The notes: generated from the letters alone by a model not told the origin. Positions 1 through 9,021 are shown, numbered from the stretch's first letter. The stretch: DNA of 37,841 bases from Verrucomicrobiota bacterium (GCA_019239825.1 JAFAZK010000290.1:1-37841), one strand, 5' to 3'. A program made the numbers and translations.

Positions 1-1349
1 GCAATCATGGCTAACTTCATTTCCTTGCTGCCGATTTTCCTACCCAAATACTCCGGGGTTCGTCCAACCATCTGGCCTGCAACGAAGACGCCGACGACCA
101 AAAAGAGGAGCAGGTTAATCATGCCTACGCCTTTGCCCCCGAAAATGCAGTTCAACCACATCCCGACCATCGGCGACAAAGCAGCAACGGGATTGAGGCT
201 ATCGTGCTCACAATTGATCGCCCCGTCAGTAACATCGACGGTTAGGGCGGCAAAGGTCGCACCGGCCGCCGTGCCGAACCGTATTTCTTTGCCTTCGAGG
301 TTACCAAGGTGCTGGTCGACCGGCAAAGACGCCACCGCGGGCAAGATTACGTCCTGCTTCCCTCCACCCGTCCCGGAATTCGCCATCTGATAAGTCTGGG
401 CTGAGGAACGTCCGGTAAGTCCGGGATTGGGTTGAAGCGTATCGAACCAGACCGCCCATACGATGGTCCCGATCATTAAGACCATCATTACCGAGAATAT
501 CACGATGGAATGTCGGATCCGTTTTAACATACGTCCGTACATCAGCACCAGGGAGAAAGGGAACAGCATCATGGCGACGCAGGACAGGAAGTTCGTGACA
601 TCGGTCGGATTTTCGAAAGGATGGGCGGAGTTCATACCAAAGAATCCGCCACCATTCGTCCCGAGTTGTTTCATCGGCACAAAAGCGGCCAATGGGCCTA
701 CCACTATCGTTTGTTGCTTGGCCTGTCCGTTATCACCAGTCCCCATGGCAGCCGGCTCGAGCGTCGACACTTGATGCGCACTATCGAAAGTCATCGGGCT
801 TCCTTGCTGCAGGAAAACGATCGATAGCAAAAATGCAATCGGCAGGAACGTGTACATCACCACTCTCCACATATCGACGAAGAAGTTCCCGATCTTGGAT
901 TCTCCGCGGAATGCCCGAATGATCGCGGTCAAGCCACAGAAGCCAATCGACGCAGATAGAAAGAAGTTTGTTATCCCAAAAAATATCTGACTGAAATTGG
1001 AAAAATGCTGGTCGCCGGAGTAGTGCTGAAGGTCCGTATTGGTAATGAATGACACCACGGTGTGGAAAATCGTGGTTGGCGCCAACATGCCGCGCCCAAG
1101 ACTATTCAATGGCATCCAGGGTTGAAGCACCAGGACGACAAACCCGAACACAAATAGCACGGTGTTGAACAACAATAAGGAGACCGTGTACTGCTTCCAA
1201 TTCTGAGGTCCACTATCTAGTCGCGCTTCAATCCAATGAAAGATGGGCAATGGCCGGTACTTTCCGTCAATTATCCAAGCCAAGTATTTGCTTAGCGGTA
1301 TCGCTAGCAGAGCGGTAACAACAAGAATTGCAATTGGTAAAAGCCACAT
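1..1349 (-). CDS. kdpA: Potassium-transporting ATPase potassium-binding subunit KdpA, C-terminus cut by window edge
   Basis: KdpA is the channel-like subunit of the high-affinity KdpFABC pump; it binds K+ in the inner membrane and works with the P-type ATPase KdpB. About 449 codons are present; the 3' end lies beyond base 1. Seen in the translation: an N-terminal membrane helix starting MWLLPIAIL, the NWKQY segment near residue 50, the first selectivity loop (FITNTDLQHYSGD) near residue 100, and the hallmark loop TNGGGFFGMNSAHPFENPT near residues 230-248. Several further hydrophobic helices follow. The start is the ATG at 1349, which matches the usual N-terminus of the family. Two microprotein genes lie upstream on the same strand, so this is the third gene of a leftward kdp operon; kdpB and kdpC should follow off the left edge. 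Confidence 0.97.
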   Translation of the reverse strand, partial: MWLLPIAILVVTALLAIPLSKYLAWIIDGKYRPLPIFHWIEARLDSGPQNWKQYTVSLLLFNTVLFVFGFVVLVLQPWMPLNSLGRGMLAPTTIFHTVVSFITNTDLQHYSGDQHFSNFSQIFFGITNFFLSASIGFCGLTAIIRAFRGESKIGNFFVDMWRVVMYTFLPIAFLLSIVFLQQGSPMTFDSAHQVSTLEPAAMGTGDNGQAKQQTIVVGPLAAFVPMKQLGTNGGGFFGMNSAHPFENPTDVTNFLSCVAMMLFPFSLVLMYGRMLKRIRHSIVIFSVMMVLMIGTIVWAVWFDTLQPNPGLTGRSSAQTYQMANSGTGGGKQDVILPAVASLPVDQHLGNLEGKEIRFGTAAGATFAALTVDVTDGAINCEHDSLNPVAALSPMVGMWLNCIFGGKGVGMINLLLFLVVGVFVAGQMVGRTPEYLGRKIGSKEMKLAMI

Positions 1350-1488
1350 AATTCTGAACTCTTTCCCATGTCTGTAATTGATAGGCAGTGACGCATCTTC
1401 GGAGCCAGCACTGACCGTGGAGACCTATATGACTCGAAGTAACCGTCGGCCGGCCGGAGGAGGAATTTTTTAGTTAGTCTGAGCTAGT

Positions 1489-1569
1489 TCAAAACCACTC
1501 CGGGCGAACCAGAGCGACAAATAAATAGATAAATAACAAAAGGGCGACGATAGCGGTTAAGATTATCAT
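1489..1569 (-). CDS. kdpF: KdpF, small stabilising subunit of the Kdp pump (26 aa)
   Basis: A 26-codon gene, start ATG at 1569 and stop TGA at 1489-1491. The peptide is one hydrophobic helix (IILTAIVALLLFIYLFVALV) followed by the short tail RPEWF. This is the size and layout of KdpF, which sits at the KdpA-lipid interface and stabilises the complex; the family usually ends in a short polar tail with an E-A/W-F type ending. It lies directly upstream of kdpA on the same strand, with a 139-base gap that is longer than usual. Identification rests on length, hydrophobicity, tail and position. Confidence 0.85.
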   Translation of the reverse strand: MIILTAIVALLLFIYLFVALVRPEWF

Positions 1570-1581
1570 TGTGGTTAGCGC

Positions 1582-1677
1582 TTAGATATTTTCGCACGCC
1601 TTCACGAAGAGAAAGCATGCGCCCATTGATACCAAACCCAACAAGAACATTGCTGGTAACCAAATCTCGAGCTGCAT
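1582..1677 (-). CDS. Putative kdp-operon membrane microprotein (31 aa)
   Basis: A 31-codon frame with ATG at 1677 and TAA at 1582-1584, ending 12 bases before the kdpF start. The peptide begins MQLEIWLPAMFLLGL, forms one membrane helix, and ends in the short polar tail VKACENI. Many kdp operons outside Proteobacteria carry a second microprotein of about 25-35 residues just ahead of kdpF with a helix followed by a Cys plus charged end (C-E/D-x-hydrophobic), and this one fits from memory. No clear Shine-Dalgarno site precedes it. Function unknown; a role in assembly or stability of the pump is only inferred from position. Confidence 0.6.
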   Translation of the reverse strand: MQLEIWLPAMFLLGLVSMGACFLFVKACENI

Positions 1678-1786
1678 GATAGTTGTTACGTTTTAAGTTA
1701 GTAAAGATTACTCCCTCAGCCGCGCCTTCGGGGCAACATCAGTGTTCATATATACATATAGTTCCAGCACAAGGAGGGGTACTGAA

Positions 1787-1864
1787 ATGAACCAACGACA
1801 GCTGTATCCAGGCCGGAGGAGGCACGGAAGTGCGATCGTGTTAACTTCTCTGTCTTCAGCTTAG
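1787..1864 (+). CDS. Tiny 25-codon frame behind a strong ribosome binding site
   Basis: ATG at 1787 is preceded by AAGGAGGGG (from 1771), with nine bases between AGGAGG and the ATG, the best Shine-Dalgarno match noticed in the window. The frame runs 25 codons to TAG at 1862-1864. The peptide has a basic, proline-containing start (MNQRQLYPGRRRHGSA) followed by IVLTSLSS. The RRRHGSAIVL stretch resembles the start of verrucomicrobial pilin-like or exported proteins, so this could be the stump of a longer gene, a leader peptide, or chance. An AT-rich stretch at 1747-1761 could hold a promoter. Not recognised as any family. Confidence 0.3.
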   Translation: MNQRQLYPGRRRHGSAIVLTSLSSA

Positions 1865-2198
1865 AGGATCGCTGAGAACAGTTTTACTTGTACTAGCTGG
1901 CTTCTCTTGCGAACGCGAAATAGCTTGACCTATGCCAATGTTGTTCGAACGCATCATAACGGCATGTGATCTCAGGGAATCCTCGGTTAAATGGTAACCC
2001 CATGGCTGGACGACGCTTTCTGTTCAGTCGCAAACTGCGAGTTGCTGCAGAGGCGGGCTCGCAAACTGCGAAAGCTACTTTAGCGCTATAAAGATCCGGC
2101 CCTTTAAGGAGCCCGGTTTCAACCGCATGCAAGAATCGAACTCCTGAAGCCAAAAGGACGCTTGATGAGGTGGTTCGTCCGGTGCTACTCTCGCTGGT
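1865..2198. other. Gap between kdp region and P450 with no gene seen
   Basis: No convincing coding frame. The 13-mer tcgcaaactgcga, itself containing an inverted tcgca/tgcga pair, occurs at about 2027 and again at about 2069. The promoter for the P450 gene should lie here, but no clear -35/-10 pair could be assigned by eye. The leftward frame over 1893-2252 has a Ser/Arg/Cys-rich, low-quality translation and overlaps the P450 start. Confidence 0.5.
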
Positions 2199-3566
2199 AT
2201 GGGCACTTCTGGGACAACAGGCGCCGCCAACAGTTCCACGGCGGACACACATAGATCACCAAACGCAATCCCGGTTTATCAGATTGGGATTCCGTTTCTC
2301 GGCACCACCCAAGGGTTTCGGCGGAACCCGTTTCAATTCCATCTCGAGGGCTATCATCGATACGGATCGATTTATCGTACACGGATCGAAGGGAAAAACT
2401 GGATTGTGCTATCAGGCCTGGAAGCAAACGATTTGATTTGGCGGAACACCGACATGTGGAGTTACCGGGAAGCGAATACGGCCTTCGCGGAACAGCTTGG
2501 CCCAGGCCATGTCACCCAATTGGACGGAGATCCGCATAGGAAGAGACGACAGCAGCTCAAGCCCGGGTTCAAAATGGAAGCTGTGATGCGCTATTTGCCC
2601 CAGATGAATCAGGTGGCGGCGGAGCTTTTACCGACCATGAGCGATCGGCCAATCAATATCACCGATGCTTTCGCAGAGCTCATTCTGATGATCACGGCGC
2701 GGACTACCTTCCGGTGCGAGTTGTCACCGCAGATGGTCGCGACGATGAGCCGTTGGGAACATGACTTTATTTATGGAACCAGCCTGAGGTGGCGGCGCCA
2801 TTTCTATTATGGAAGGCCTATTTATCGCCGGATGAAGAAGGAGGTGTTCGTCGAGTTGGAAAGAATATTGGACGAACGACTGCGATCAAGCGAAGAGCCG
2901 GAAGACAACCTAACCGCAATCATCAAGGCGAGCCGAGAGGCCGGCCAAACGGTGAGCCGCTGGGAATTAATAAACACGATCTATTTGATCCTGCTCGCCG
3001 GCATTCATAATACTTCTAATCTGATCCATTGGTGCTTGCTCTATCTCAGCACCGACCCCGCCTGGGCCCAAGAACTGCGCGACGAACTGAGTCAATGGGA
3101 CACCGCTAATTTCAAGGGGATGGGCCAGTTCCCGAAGTTGAAGGCGACCATTCAAGAGGTTCAGCGGTTACGTCCCGGCGCGATTATCCATCGGCTAACG
3201 GCAGCGCGAGATTTTGAATTTGCCGGTTATTCAGTTCCCCAAGGCGCCGAGATTATCCACGTGAACACTTTGGTTCATTTTCTCGAGTCGGTTTATGAGG
3301 AACCGTTCAAGTTCAATCCACGACGCTATCTAGGTGGACACACCTATCCTCCGAAAGCGAACGGATTCTTTGGCGGAGGAACGCATATTTGCTTAGGAAT
3401 GAACCTGGCGATGGTGCATACCCCGATCATTTTAGCCAATGTGATTCGCGACTATGAATATCGTTTCGGCTCGGATCCAACGATGCAGGTTCGAATCGGC
3501 CTCGGCCAGAACCAGATTAGGAACCAGATCCCGGCGGTATTCACGCGGAGAGGGCCTGGTGATTGA
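2199..3566 (+). CDS. Cytochrome P450 monooxygenase
   Basis: A soluble bacterial P450 of 455 residues, normal length, with no membrane anchor. The heme loop reads FFGGGTHICLG, with Cys398 as the axial thiolate ligand (codon at 3390-3392). The I-helix oxygen-activation motif is AGIHNTSN, the K-helix ExxR is EVQR, and the PERF-like segment is FNPRRY. The C-helix region has HRKRRQQLKPGF, the usual W/HxxxR propionate contact. Redox partners are not encoded nearby, so it must use shared ferredoxin or flavodoxin proteins. The substrate cannot be told from sequence; the general look is of the CYP51/CYP120-like broad group, a weak guess. The ATG at 2199 has no clear Shine-Dalgarno site. The gene is convergent with the M3 peptidase, with a repeat-flanked GxxExxY gene between them. 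Confidence 0.93.
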   Translation: MGTSGTTGAANSSTADTHRSPNAIPVYQIGIPFLGTTQGFRRNPFQFHLEGYHRYGSIYRTRIEGKNWIVLSGLEANDLIWRNTDMWSYREANTAFAEQLGPGHVTQLDGDPHRKRRQQLKPGFKMEAVMRYLPQMNQVAAELLPTMSDRPINITDAFAELILMITARTTFRCELSPQMVATMSRWEHDFIYGTSLRWRRHFYYGRPIYRRMKKEVFVELERILDERLRSSEEPEDNLTAIIKASREAGQTVSRWELINTIYLILLAGIHNTSNLIHWCLLYLSTDPAWAQELRDELSQWDTANFKGMGQFPKLKATIQEVQRLRPGAIIHRLTAARDFEFAGYSVPQGAEIIHVNTLVHFLESVYEEPFKFNPRRYLGGHTYPPKANGFFGGGTHICLGMNLAMVHTPIILANVIRDYEYRFGSDPTMQVRIGLGQNQIRNQIPAVFTRRGPGD

Positions 3567-3581
3567 CGTGGGCTCCGGGAG

Positions 3582-3621
3582 TTAATATCCGCAGATTACA
3601 CAGATTACGCAGATTTCGGCT
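3582..3621 (+). repeat. Left arm of the first GxxExxY cassette (nonamer repeats)
   Basis: Forty bases built on the nonamer cagattacg/cagattaca, bounded by ttaatatcc and tttcggct. The reverse complement of 4232-4262 is identical apart from one extra nine-base unit in this arm. It begins 15 bases after the P450 stop codon. Confidence 0.9.
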
Positions 3622-3704
3622 CTGTGACGTATTCGGACGAATAGGACCGGCGAATGATCTGGGCTTCGGATCAATCGCTTGCTCCGAGATCCTCGATCTT
3701 TGGG

Positions 3705-4100
3705 CTACGTGGACGTCCTCTCTTTAGCTTGCGCAGCGGTCGACCAAATGAGCCGTTCGTGTTGGAGGCTTCTGGACCCAAAGTTGATCAACAGGGCGCG
3801 CTCTCGGCTAGAAGCTTTTAAGTAATTCAACACTTGGGCGACTTCGCCGTCTCCAATCCGGGTCAGCGCCTTTAGCTCGACAATGACATCCTCGAAACAA
3901 ACGAAGTCAGACCGATAGTGGGTTTTAAGCTTTCGTCCCTTATAAAATATAGGTAGTTCCTTCTGGGGCTGAAAAGGTATTCCACGATCGCTAAACTCAA
4001 GCTCTAAAGCTTCCTGATAGACCGGTTCGAGGAAGCCACGCCCGAGTTCCTTATGAACCTCAATCGCTGCGCCAATGATTTGATAGGTCTGCTGATCCAT
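3705..4100 (-). CDS. GxxExxY family protein, PD-(D/E)XK nuclease-like
   Basis: 131 residues from the ATG at 4100, where homology starts (MDQQTYQIIGAAIEVHKELG). The frame extends upstream to 4196, but those extra residues look non-conserved. The naming motif is GFLEPVY at 22-28. A nuclease-like core follows: Asp65, then E75-L-K77 in IVELKA, then Q89 and Y93 in AQVLNYLK, and the typical LLINFG strand near 103-108. The family is uncharacterised, often multicopy in Verrucomicrobia, Planctomycetes and Bacteroidetes, and is thought to have the PD-(D/E)XK fold; a nuclease activity here is inference. The gene sits alone between matching inverted oligomer arms (3582-3621 and 4232-4262) in the gap between two convergent housekeeping-type genes, and looks like a mobile or recruited insert. 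Confidence 0.9.
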   Translation of the reverse strand: MDQQTYQIIGAAIEVHKELGRGFLEPVYQEALELEFSDRGIPFQPQKELPIFYKGRKLKTHYRSDFVCFEDVIVELKALTRIGDGEVAQVLNYLKASSRERALLINFGSRSLQHERLIWSTAAQAKERTST

Positions 4101-4231
4101 AAAGCATATAACGTAACTCAAGAATGTTGTATTATCTTTAGAATGCTGAAAAGTCTCAAGCAAAATTTGCCAGAAAAGCGCCCTCCGAAGCCGCACGATT
4201 CCACCCGTCCGCGATCGTGAATACGCCCTTT

Positions 4232-4262
4232 AGCCGAAATCTGCGTAATCTGCGGATATTAA
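4232..4262 (-). repeat. Right arm of the first GxxExxY cassette
   Basis: Thirty-one bases whose reverse complement matches 3582-3621 perfectly if one nine-base unit is skipped. The similarity continues weakly inward, with a shared cggct...cgtattc pattern on both sides. It lies 58 bases from the M3 peptidase stop codon. Confidence 0.9.
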
Positions 4263-4320
4263 ATCTCCGGCCCAGCGCCTAATCCGACCTCCACCAATAG
4301 CAATGGGCGAAGCCCGCGAC

Positions 4321-6012
4321 TTAAATCTTTTCCAATTGGTCTCGCAAAAACTGCATCAATCTCCGCAGGGTCAGGCGGTCGAAAGCGAACTCGGCGCCGG
4401 CGGCGGCGAAGAGATCAGGAACAGAGACGGAGTTACCAAGAGTCAGGGCAGCCCGATATTTAGTCAGAGCGCCAACTGGATCTTTTAAGCTGCTCTCCCA
4501 GATCTGTAGGGCACCCAGCCAACTCAGCCCGTACTCGATATAGTAGAACGGCGCCGAAAAGATATGATGGTAATGCCAAGCCTTAGAGAGTTCGGTTTCG
4601 AACCCTGTCCAATCGGTCTGCGGCATAAATCGAGCGATGAGCTCCGCCGCTCTGTGGTCGATCTGTTCGATAGTTAAATCGGCTGGTGCTGAGGAGTAAA
4701 TCCAATGCTGGATTGAGTCCATGAACCCAATCCAAGTCAGAAGATGCACGATTCCGGCTAACTGCGTCCCATAGACTCGGCTCAACTGGTCGCGGTCATA
4801 GAAACCACCTCGGTCTTTGTGCAGATAAGGTAGCGCGAGAACTTCCATCGCCTGGGATGGGACTTCGACGAATTCAGTCGCTGAGAAATGGTTCCAGACC
4901 AAAGGCTGAGCCCGCATACTCGCGTACCCGTGGAACGCATGGCCAAACTCGTGCAAGGTGACTTTAACGTCGTCCTCCGATCCAACTACATTCTGCAAAA
5001 CGAATGGCATCCGACGTTTCGGAAAGGAGGCGCAGTAGGCGTGCGGCATCTTGTTCGCTCGCGATCCGAGATCCATAAAGCCCTTTCGGAATTCACCGAA
5101 CTCTTTTCCTAACTGCGGATCGATCGCTGAGAAAATGGACTCGGTGGTTGCTTCCAATTGATCGACCGTATCAAAGGGATGCAACGGCTCGCGTCCCTCA
5201 GGATCAACCGGAGCTCTCCAGTAGAAATCCCAGGGTTTCAGCGAGGAGATCCCTAATTTTTGCCGATGTCGTTCAAGTAGCTCAGTCGCCAGAGGAACTA
5301 CTTCCTCTGCGATGCTTGCGTGAAGATCCAAGCAGTCTTTGGGACGGTAATCATAGCGATGGTACTTGAGCCAGATCAGATCTCGGTAGCTGCCCACACC
5401 AAGATTGGCAGCCATGCGCTTTCTCAGCCCAAGCATTTTCAAGAACAACTCGTCGAGAGCCGGAGCAATATTTAGCTTTGCCTGTTGCCACGCTCGCCAG
5501 ACGCCTTCACGAACGCTTCGATCCGGATCACGAAGTTTCTCCTGAATCTGCGGAATCGTCAGTTTTTCGCCCTTGTATTCCGCGAGATTATTTCCGGTTA
5601 ACCGCGAAAACTCGTTAACCAGGTCGGAATGATCTGCCTCCAGCGCGACATTTGCTTCGCAGTAAGCTTCTTCGTCGGTCTGCATTCGCCTTCGGATGAG
5701 AAGAGCGTCCGTTTTGAGCTCAGGACTGAGCAGGCTCAAGAAGCGTTTGCGCAGCGATGCATCAGCAATGGTTACTTTTGGGTTGGTAACTTGATTGAAA
5801 TGGGAGAGTTGTGCCCTGGCGGATTCGTCTGCGGTATTCAGATCAGATCGAAGATTGAGAAAAGTCGACGTTTCCTCGATCTCCTTCAATAGCTCGCTCC
5901 AATCGAGTAAGAACTGATACGCTGTTTGATCGCTAAGCGGGCGGGACGTCAGTCCCTGATAACGCGGTTCTAGTTCCTCCCATTCCTTGATCGGGGTCTC
6001 AGGGATCGTCAT
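4321..6012 (-). CDS. M3 family oligoendopeptidase (zinc metallopeptidase)
   Basis: A cytoplasmic peptidase of 563 residues, usual length for the M3B/PepF-type group, that degrades short peptides. The zinc site is HEFGH, His354-Glu355-His358, and the third ligand is Glu383 in FVEVPSQAME, 25 residues after the second His; both blocks are typical of M3. No signal peptide is seen. A Shine-Dalgarno-like AAAAGGAC stands before the ATG at 6012. It starts 48 bases after the stop of the ureidoglycine aminohydrolase gene on the same strand, so the two may be co-transcribed, although a peptidase has no obvious place in purine breakdown. Confidence 0.95.
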   Translation of the reverse strand: MTIPETPIKEWEELEPRYQGLTSRPLSDQTAYQFLLDWSELLKEIEETSTFLNLRSDLNTADESARAQLSHFNQVTNPKVTIADASLRKRFLSLLSPELKTDALLIRRRMQTDEEAYCEANVALEADHSDLVNEFSRLTGNNLAEYKGEKLTIPQIQEKLRDPDRSVREGVWRAWQQAKLNIAPALDELFLKMLGLRKRMAANLGVGSYRDLIWLKYHRYDYRPKDCLDLHASIAEEVVPLATELLERHRQKLGISSLKPWDFYWRAPVDPEGREPLHPFDTVDQLEATTESIFSAIDPQLGKEFGEFRKGFMDLGSRANKMPHAYCASFPKRRMPFVLQNVVGSEDDVKVTLHEFGHAFHGYASMRAQPLVWNHFSATEFVEVPSQAMEVLALPYLHKDRGGFYDRDQLSRVYGTQLAGIVHLLTWIGFMDSIQHWIYSSAPADLTIEQIDHRAAELIARFMPQTDWTGFETELSKAWHYHHIFSAPFYYIEYGLSWLGALQIWESSLKDPVGALTKYRAALTLGNSVSVPDLFAAAGAEFAFDRLTLRRLMQFLRDQLEKI

Positions 6013-6060
6013 AACATGTGTCCTTTTTCGTGGCCTCAGAATTTCTCCATCCTCTCTGCT

Positions 6061-6810
6061 TTAGGCCGTCAGCCGGTTGATGTCTTTGTAGTAGAGATAA
6101 CGCGCCGGGGTTTTCCCCATGGCAACAAACCATTGGGGACAAAAAGCCGCCATCCAGATACAATCGCCTGCGTCTACCGGATACCAACTGTCTTCCAAGC
6201 GGTAGACACCCCTTCCCTCTAACATTAGCAAGCCATGCTCCATAATGTGCGTCTCGACGAAGGGCAGATGTGCACCCGCTTGATAGTTAAAGATATTTAC
6301 CGCCAGGTCATAGGAGAGATTATCTGGCAAAAGTACCTGCAAGCGGGCGGATTCGTCACCGAGAAAAGGCTGACCCGCTATATCTCGTTCGCGACCAAAG
6401 AGAATTCCGGGTTCCGAAACCCCCGGCAACGCGACATATTTTTTGAGAAAAATGTGAACTTGGCTCCCCGGTACAGGTTCAGTTAGTGACCAGGGTGTAA
6501 CTGCAGGGACAAAAACGAATTCTCCGGTCGAAAGGACATTCCTTTCACCCTTGGCCTGCGCAGTCACTGAACCTGCCAAGACGTAGACGAATGCTTCGAT
6601 CTGGCTATCAGGAAATTCTGCCCGACCATCTTGATTGAAAGTGATGGTTAGCTCGGTGAATCCCGCCCCCATTTCTGGAGAGATCAAAACAACCGCCGTG
6701 GCGCCGACTACTCCCGGTAGACTACTCGCTACGTGTCCATCCGGGGCGATGAGCGCGTGACGAGATCGGATTGCAGTTCGCGTAGTGCCGAAGAGAAGGT
6801 TGTTGTTCAT
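6061..6810 (-). CDS. allE: (S)-ureidoglycine aminohydrolase
   Basis: A bicupin enzyme of 249 residues that converts (S)-ureidoglycine to (S)-ureidoglycolate and ammonia, the step after allantoate amidohydrolase. The first cupin spans roughly 60-125 (EAFVYVLAGSVTAQ), the second roughly 165-240. The metal-binding cluster in the second cupin is ETHIMEH (His188, Glu191, His192), and the C-terminal signature WMAAFCPQWFVAMG followed by YLYYKDINR is highly typical of the family. Length is normal. It pairs functionally with allC, which lies about 13 kb away in the same purine region, and is on the same strand as adenine deaminase upstream. Confidence 0.95.
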   Translation of the reverse strand: MNNNLLFGTTRTAIRSRHALIAPDGHVASSLPGVVGATAVVLISPEMGAGFTELTITFNQDGRAEFPDSQIEAFVYVLAGSVTAQAKGERNVLSTGEFVFVPAVTPWSLTEPVPGSQVHIFLKKYVALPGVSEPGILFGRERDIAGQPFLGDESARLQVLLPDNLSYDLAVNIFNYQAGAHLPFVETHIMEHGLLMLEGRGVYRLEDSWYPVDAGDCIWMAAFCPQWFVAMGKTPARYLYYKDINRLTA

Positions 6811-7162
6811 GGGATTACTCTGAGGCCCACAGATTACACCGATTTGGTCGCGCGGCGAGGCGGGTGTGGAAGGGAACCGCCTTCGTGCATGTTACAAGGA
6901 CCCGATCAGATTCTCCCCATCGCGTAATCTGCTCATAGACTGCGGCAGCAGGTGACTCCCGCGAATTGGTACAGCGTTTCGCAGCACGACCGGTGGTATC
7001 GGATTCATTTGGAAACGCGCTGGGCGATGACATCACGTTGGGTAGTGCGCGGGAGCCGCCCGCTCTCTCAGGCTTTGGCCGCTTCGAACTCTAAAAGAAA
7101 ATCCGCGGGGTTATTCAGATACGCGCCAAAGCGGCTCCCCTCCAAGTGATGGGCCAAACACA
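6811..7162. other. Gene-free gap with relics of two repeat types
   Basis: No gene seen. Two repeat relics are visible. cacagattacaccgat near 6828 and gcgtaatctgc near 6922 resemble, in inverted orientation, the nonamer arms around the first GxxExxY gene. At 7047-7081 (gggagccgc, ctttggccgc) and 7123-7144 (ccaaagcggctcccctccaa) there is a degraded inverted pair whose right half shares 18 bases with the large inverted-repeat element at 15134-15414. The promoter of the ureidoglycine aminohydrolase gene should be here. Confidence 0.55.
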
Positions 7163-8956
7163 CTAATTAGAGAGTTCGAACAGCGGAACAATCGTCATCG
7201 CTGGGCACAGCACCAACCCTTTATCCGTCAGCCTGATTTCGGGAATGACCGACAAGGGCAGCAGGTTGAAACCCATGTACGGCAATCGGCAACCGACTTC
7301 GTTCCACACCTTCTTTAAGGCGGTGGTCTCAGCGGCGACTTGGCCGGCTCGAGCATCCGAAAGCAGGCCGGCAATCGGTAACCGAACCGATGCTACGACC
7401 CGGCCGGCGCGTACGATACAGATGCCGCCTTGCGACTCCTGCATGAACTCCAAGGCTATTTTCATGTCGCCCTCGTTTGTCCCAGCTATCACGATATTGT
7501 GAGCGTCGTGCCCCACCGAACTACCCACTGCCGCATCGATCAATCCGAAATTTTTCAACAGCCCAAACGCAGCCGATCCAGTTTTCCCATGCCGTTCGAC
7601 CACCGTTAAAAAACAGGCATTTTCGCGAGCCAGGAGCGAGGCCCAATTTGGTGTCGGATCTACCCATAGCTGTTCATGCTTGGTCGGAATGTTCGCACCC
7701 TCTAATGTAATAAAATTAACTTGGACTCTATCCGCTGGTAGGACCGGGATCAGCGACCGCTTGGTGTCAACCGTTACCGTCTGGTATGATTGCTTCGGGT
7801 ACTGATAGCGACGCTCCAGCGCCTGTTCGAGTCGAGGGGTCGGTTTCTTGTCTTGGACGACCAATTGCCCGCCATACCAGGTATTCTTTGGTTCAAGATT
7901 GTCGTCCAAAAGCACGACATCTGCTCTCCGTGCCGCGCCTAGACCACCCAACTCGCCATCCATCGCGTAGCGAGTCGCAGGATGGAGAGAACCGCAACTC
8001 CAGCCCGTGATGGGCTGCAGCCCGCTGTGCACCGCTTGCCGAACGACCCAATCCAGTCCAAAAACAAAAAGATCGTCCGCATCCCGATCGTCTGTGCAAA
8101 CGCACACTCGCTTCGGATTGGCGCCCAGCTCGGACACCGCCTTGATCGCATGCGGCAGACTGTGCCAAGGCGTAGTCGGCGGGCCACCTCTCAGAAACAC
8201 CCACATCCCTGCTTCCAAGAGGTCGTTGGCAATATCGCGGTCGATCGCTTCATGGGTGTCCGTGACACCCGACGCAGCGTAAGCCGCGACGAAGGGTCTT
8301 CCGTAGATATGGCCGCAGACCGGCAACTCGCGACGAAGCGCCTCCGCTATAATGGCGTGGCTCCGTTCGTCACCTTCTACAACCTGGATGAAATCCATCT
8401 TTTCACCAAGTGCGACCGCTTCGGGCCATTGATCAAAGATCGCCCCAATTTTGGCCGGAGTTAGATCTCCCCCAGCGGTTTCAAGTCCGGGATGCGTGGC
8501 AGGAATGGTGCTCGGCAACGTCAGGAAGATGTTGAGTGGCGCTTGTCTGGCGTCTTCCAGCATCCAGATCAAACCGTCCGTGTCACAAACATTCCCAATC
8601 TCATGACTATCGCAGAAGATCGTAGTAGTGCCGTTGATCAGCGCGGCCTCGGCATAGGCGCATGCTGTCATCATGCTGCTCTCGATATGGATGTGTGGAT
8701 CCACTAAACCCGGCGCCAAGATCCCTCCTTGAGCATCGTAAACCTCGACTTCAGAAAATCGGCAACTGCCGGCGCGCTTCACGGCCGCAATCCTGCCCCG
8801 GCTAATCCAGAGTTCTCGATCCGGCAACAAACGTTCGGTGTAAACGGAAAGAACTCGCCCGCCAGAAATCACCAAATCAGGCGCGCTCCTTTCTGAAGCG
8901 ACGTCTGCTAAATGACGGGTTATTTGTGCCAAAGGTGGAACATCGAAACGGGTCAT
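7163..8956 (-). CDS. ade: Adenine deaminase
   Basis: A metal-dependent amidohydrolase of 597 residues that deaminates adenine to hypoxanthine and ammonia. The metal-binding block [10 protein letters not shown] is at 86-95, with the family feature of His88, His90 and Glu92; DSHEIGNV follows near 115. The C-terminal domain carries GHDAHNI and GTNEGDM, which mark adenine deaminases rather than dihydroorotases or allantoinases. Length is typical of the Ade family. No Shine-Dalgarno site is obvious before the ATG at 8956; the upstream side is an oligomer array. It supplies hypoxanthine to the xanthine dehydrogenase encoded about 16 kb away. Confidence 0.95.
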   Translation of the reverse strand: MTRFDVPPLAQITRHLADVASERSAPDLVISGGRVLSVYTERLLPDRELWISRGRIAAVKRAGSCRFSEVEVYDAQGGILAPGLVDPHIHIESSMMTACAYAEAALINGTTTIFCDSHEIGNVCDTDGLIWMLEDARQAPLNIFLTLPSTIPATHPGLETAGGDLTPAKIGAIFDQWPEAVALGEKMDFIQVVEGDERSHAIIAEALRRELPVCGHIYGRPFVAAYAASGVTDTHEAIDRDIANDLLEAGMWVFLRGGPPTTPWHSLPHAIKAVSELGANPKRVCVCTDDRDADDLFVFGLDWVVRQAVHSGLQPITGWSCGSLHPATRYAMDGELGGLGAARRADVVLLDDNLEPKNTWYGGQLVVQDKKPTPRLEQALERRYQYPKQSYQTVTVDTKRSLIPVLPADRVQVNFITLEGANIPTKHEQLWVDPTPNWASLLARENACFLTVVERHGKTGSAAFGLLKNFGLIDAAVGSSVGHDAHNIVIAGTNEGDMKIALEFMQESQGGICIVRAGRVVASVRLPIAGLLSDARAGQVAAETTALKKVWNEVGCRLPYMGFNLLPLSVIPEIRLTDKGLVLCPAMTIVPLFELSN

Positions 8957-8970
8957 GGAGAAGTAAAAAA

Positions 8971-9021
8971 ACAGTAATCAGTAAACAGTAACCAGTGTCA
9001 ACGGCTTGGCGGCGCCGCCAA
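8971..9021. repeat. Oligomer array cagtaa(t/c)cagtaa followed by a GC palindrome
   Basis: A short array of 7-8 base units (cagtaatc, agtaaa, cagtaacc) lies upstream of the adenine deaminase start. At 9006-9021 stands a perfect 16-base palindrome, ttggcggcgccgccaa. A convincing inverted partner array was not found before the cupin gene; only a loose gtgagaagtgattgg near 9094 is similar in style. Confidence 0.6.

Noticed and set aside
1893-2252. Leftward 119-codon frame next to the P450 gene
   Set aside because: Low-complexity Ser/Arg/Cys-rich translation, overlaps the P450 start, no recognisable domain.
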